Assembly (NCBI GenBank): GCA_025345505.1
Contig: JANVCC010000076.1
Location: 12,540,057-12,604,056 of the forward strand
Length of the DNA stretch: 64,000 nt
Direction of reading: 5' to 3'
Source: Todiramphus chloris collaris
Taxonomy: Eukaryota > Chordata > Aves > Coraciiformes > Alcedinidae
Below the pieces are notes generated by a model that was not told the DNA's origin, did no database searches, and was given only the letters and a program-made list of their open reading frames with translations. Each line of letters starts with the position of its first letter. The first letter of the stretch is position 1. Made by a program: the position numbers and the translations under genes. This document shows positions 60,661-64,000 of the stretch, piece by piece.

Positions 60661-63120
60661 TAATGTATTAAGTATGCAGAGCTGGTTTCTGGGAAGATAC
60701 ATTAGAAATCCATCCAATCCCTAAGGTATGATTCTAGGGTAGAAGTTAGGATAGGAATGAAAAATATACATGTAGATATACAGGATTCATTTCTCCACTT
60801 GCTACCAGCTCTGTGGGGCAAGGACACCATGTGTACAAAACTTGCAGGGACAGTTCAGGTTCCCCTCCTTCTTGTTGTTGCTGCCCTTGATACCTCATAC
60901 AGAATTGTACCACAAAACAAAGAACTTATAGTCACATGTATAACTATACAAAAGTTACTTTCATATTGCTGTTTGTCCACAAGCCAGTGCGGAATGCCTA
61001 CATTTGATCAGTTTTTGTTGTCACTGGGAGCAAGAATATCATTTAATTCATGTGCACAGCTTATTACCACTTAAGCAAACAAACGATGCCCAGGCACTGC
61101 ATGAGAAGCCTCTGATTAAGACAGTTACCATCAATTACATACCATGAGTGATTAATAAGAAGCTTTCAGGATTTGCAATAAAGTGACACTGAAGCAACCT
61201 GAGTGTTCTCACCAGAAAGCCATCCTCCCCCACTAAAGAATATAGCTGCACTTGGTTCATGCTTTGAACTTAACAGAGCAAAAGGGCCTGTGTTCAGGTG
61301 AAAACGATGGGGAAGTTAATGCCATCAAAGTACACCATTGTTTGTTTTCCTTTCTAGGAACTACTTAATCATCTTCAGAATTCAAAGCACAAAAGTGTCT
61401 ACATCAGTCCAAAATTGCCTACATTTCCATAAGTCTATATCGTGTCTTAGATTTCCTACAGAAATTTGTGTACACTTGTGAATCAAGTTGGGATAAGAGC
61501 CAGTTTTGGCAAGTCCTTTACAGTCTGGCATTACACGATTGCTTAAAAAAAGAAAGTTTATGAAATGGTGGGTTCAGCAAAGTAAAAAATCTTATTCAAG
61601 CCTTGCTAAAGTAACAACTCTGCAGCCAAAATTCAATGTTCCCTCCTTTCTTTGAGACCATGAGGGATTTTTGGTAAAAAGTTTAATATAATTTTTGAAA
61701 GTAACATTTTCACTCATCAATAAAAAGAAGTGGCACATTTATGAGAAATATTTGTGTTATTTCCCACTATAACTGGAAGAGCCTCTTTTGTTTAACAGGT
61801 GCTAGAGATTATTGTCAGTAACATATGTAAATAGGGTTTTCTTTTCGTTAAGTATCATGTAGTAAGACTTTAAAGCATACAGTTTTCTTACTCCCATTCC
61901 CCATGATGACTTTAACCTAAAACTAGTCATCAGACATACAAACAACTCTTTCTGCTTTAACGTTACCTATTAGAACAACAAAACTACTTATGAAACAGAT
62001 ATAAGAAATGCTGCTTTACACCCTCAATTTTGGCAAGTAGCAAGGCTCTGTTCCCTGGGTGTTCTGGGTGCCCCCTGGAGCCACCTGTGAGATAACATTT
62101 AGCCTACCCCAACAAAAAAATAACAAAATGACTAAGAACGAAGAGACTGCTCCCTCTCCACTCCTGGAACAGACTTCAGAAGGGTGATGCAAGATGAAAG
62201 CTCATTTTTGCTGAAGACAGAAGAGTCCTTGTTTTGACTTCAGTGTCAATCAAGACAGAATGATCACTTACCAATTCTGATCAAGCCTCAGGTTCTTTAC
62301 AAGCTCTGAATAATTCACAAGAAAAAGCATTTGGTGCCGTAAGCTTCCTGAGAAAGTTTAATCATGAGATATTCACAGCAGTTTCAGGAACTTACCACTC
62401 CCAGCTCCTGTATTTGCTGTAACTCCTACATCTAAAAACCACTAGACCTACTGCAAGTGACTGTCTTCTTTTCCATCTGCACTCCAGCAGGCTCTGCTGG
62501 ATCCACCTCTCACAGCACTCTGGTGATCTAGCCTGCTGGGTACTCTGCTGGGGGTGCCACATCAATCCAAGAGAAGAGAATTTGCCACAGCATCCTGCTA
62601 CTTGAGCTTGATGCTCTACACCAAGGCAGCACATCTCCAGCAGAGACATGGACCTCAAGGACGAGAAGAGGCAGCACACAGATGCTCTCCTCACAACAGT
62701 CCTTAAGACTTTGTCTTACAGCTTTTTAAGTAAGCTCTTGCCCGAATGCACCACAACGAAAGGTGTCCAGCATCACAGAGGATCCTGACTTCATTGAGAA
62801 AAGGAGTTTTGTTTCTATACTAAAGCAGGAGCACTCCCTCCTGTCAGTGTGTTCACTAGCAGTGATTAACACTGTTGGGGCTCCTTGTCCACAGGTCAGT
62901 CCAACAGAGCTGCCACACATATGTACCACTTGCTAAAAGTCACCTTAAGTCAGCTCATTAAAGCAGCCTCACCTTCCAGGTTTTTTCATTCTCTTTTCAC
63001 AAGCAAGGAGAAGGAAGAGAAAGAATACCACAGCTTTCTGCCATGGGGGGGAAAAAAAAAAAAAAAAGCAAAGCAAAAGCTATCTGCTTTTCCCCTTACC
63101 ATCTGAGTAAGGCTAATTAG

Positions 63121-63360
63121 GTTGCTGAAAAGATGTTTTCCAGAGCAGCTGCAACTGAAAGCCTGCAACCCTGGAGATACGGTCAGCCAGGAAGCCGTGA
63201 GATTCTTCCTCCATGTGAGCCTGAACTCTCTGAGTACATTTGCATATCTCCCCTCATCACCTCAACAGTTGCAGCTGACATCCTCTCCCTGGGGACAATT
63301 CTATATGAGTTGGCAGTATTCCCTATGCCTTTAGCTACAGGTACTCCTGTTGCTGTCTGA
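63121..63360 (+). other. Open frame with weak protein-kinase-like segment (possible exon or pseudogene)
   Basis: This plus-strand frame is open from after the TAG at 63118 to the stop at about 63360. It contains 'EPELSEYICISPL' then 'AADILSLGTILYEL', which resembles the region from the APE-like motif to subdomain IX of protein kinases (D-x-W-S-L-G-x-x-L-Y-E-L), with L in place of the usual W. A possible splice acceptor (TTTTCCAG, ending near 63142) and donor (ACAG/GTACTC near 63340) bracket it. The kinase ATP-binding and catalytic loops are not seen nearby. A preceding frame near 62560-62700 has 'LELDALHQG', but in a different and broken context. It could be an exon, a decayed retrocopy or chance. 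I do not recognise the gene. Confidence 0.25.
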
Positions 63361-64000
63361 TAGTGGTTGCATAAAAGAAGGTGGCTGGGGCTGAATTCCT
63401 GGAGGTCTCAAGCTATGAGTAGTCTTGATTCATGTGTGTGTGAGACAGGCTATCTACAAGCCAACCCTGAAACTTGGATTGAGGGCAGAGACAGGGGGGT
63501 TGCAGCTGTAGCAAATTGAACCCAACATTAAATTGTTCCTGGATTTCAGCAGGTAAATACGTAGAGCACTGCACTGAACCACGCTGGTTGGAAGTTTGAG
63601 GTGGCTGATTCAGGTGTGCTGTGCTATATTTCTCTGCAAATAGAGTTAGGCTTTTTTTACTCCCAGTTGGTGGTGGTAAGAAAACTTGTAGTGCATATGT
63701 ATACCTGGTGGAAATATACCTGCACCTTGTGAAGGTTAATAGAGCTAAAAGTTGATGTCTTTTTGCCTGGAAACCCCTGAGATATCAGCTATGAGAGGAA
63801 CTGCTCTGTGCAGTGGACACCTGAGGATATAAGAGTATCTGGTACCCAGGGCTAGACAAGGCAGCTGAAGCAAGGGTTCTGGAGGCCTGCTGGAATAGGC
63901 TTGGGAAAATATTCCAATCCCAGAGAAAACTACTGCTCAGATGTCTTCTTCCTCCACAGGAGCCAGTGAAACAAGAGAACTTCTCTTGTGTTAAAATGTG
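63361..64000. other. Noncoding window end
   Basis: No gene recognised. A TATA-like GATATAAGAG occurs near 63825-63834, and CCACAGGAGCC near the end could be a splice acceptor, but neither is supported by neighbours. An unrecognised LTR or exon may continue beyond the window. Confidence 0.4.

Larger units (their letters stand above)
56196..63120. other. Long noncoding stretch without recognised elements
   Basis: About 7 kb of AT-rich DNA with no supported gene. Minor features are a short CA tract at 58208-58223, a 29-base tandem duplication at 58627-58683, and an AAAAT-rich tract at 60630-60660. From about 62390 the composition becomes less AT-rich, and several frames on both strands stay open for 60-100 codons (see the feature at 63121). 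Confidence 0.5.

Overview
This window looks like a bird nuclear genome, most likely from a neoavian bird. The evidence is a full set of avian repeats. Many CR1 LINE fragments are present, several ending in the CR1 terminal octamer pattern (ATTCTATG-like), and one CR1 copy still has readable ORF1 and ORF2 stretches. There are also endogenous-retrovirus LTRs of the ERVL type common in birds. The background is AT-rich, densely stopped in all frames and shows no operon-like packing. I found no host protein-coding gene, rRNA, tRNA or CRISPR array that I can defend. The window is most simply intergenic sequence or part of a very large intron. Nearly all short open frames are chance or lie inside repeats.

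Layout. 1-4.8 kb: unique AT-rich sequence with T/G-rich tracts and a small GC-rich patch. 4.8-7.0 kb: a CR1 3'-end fragment, then a longer CR1 (about 5.04-6.89 kb) with an ORF1 esterase-domain remnant and a 368-codon ORF2 frame that fuses the endonuclease directly to the last part of the reverse-transcriptase region, followed by a CCCTT microsatellite. 7.0-16.9 kb: unique sequence with a perfect 18-bp palindrome and a C/G hairpin. 16.9-17.2 kb: an old ERVL LTR 3' part. 17.2-23.2 kb: unique. 23.2-23.9 kb: a cluster of three CR1 ends in both orientations. 24-33.3 kb: unique. 33.3-33.7 kb: a well preserved CR1 3' end. 33.7-39.7 kb: unique. 39.7-39.9 kb: an internally deleted LTR (minus strand) carrying a 38-base C run. 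41.6, 42.8, 49.0 and 53.3 kb: short CR1 pieces. 46.8-47.3 kb: an intact solo LTR (plus strand) of the same family as the one at 39.7 kb, with a CRE, a TATA box and a 5-bp target duplication. 47.6-47.9 kb: an old CR1-like fragment. 51.3-52.0 kb: a second, different solo LTR with a 5-bp target duplication, TATA box and poly(A) signal. 54.0-54.5 and 56.0-56.2 kb: minus-strand CR1. 56.2-64.0 kb: mostly unique, with a short open frame near 63.1-63.4 kb whose translation resembles a protein-kinase segment, which is the only weak hint of non-repeat coding sequence.

Nothing here reads as a multi-gene system. The most useful leads are the doubly deleted CR1, the pair of inverted LTR relatives 7 kb apart of which only one kept its promoter, the abnormal poly-C run, and the kinase-like open frame. 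All family assignments come from recognising sequence patterns by eye; no database search was run.
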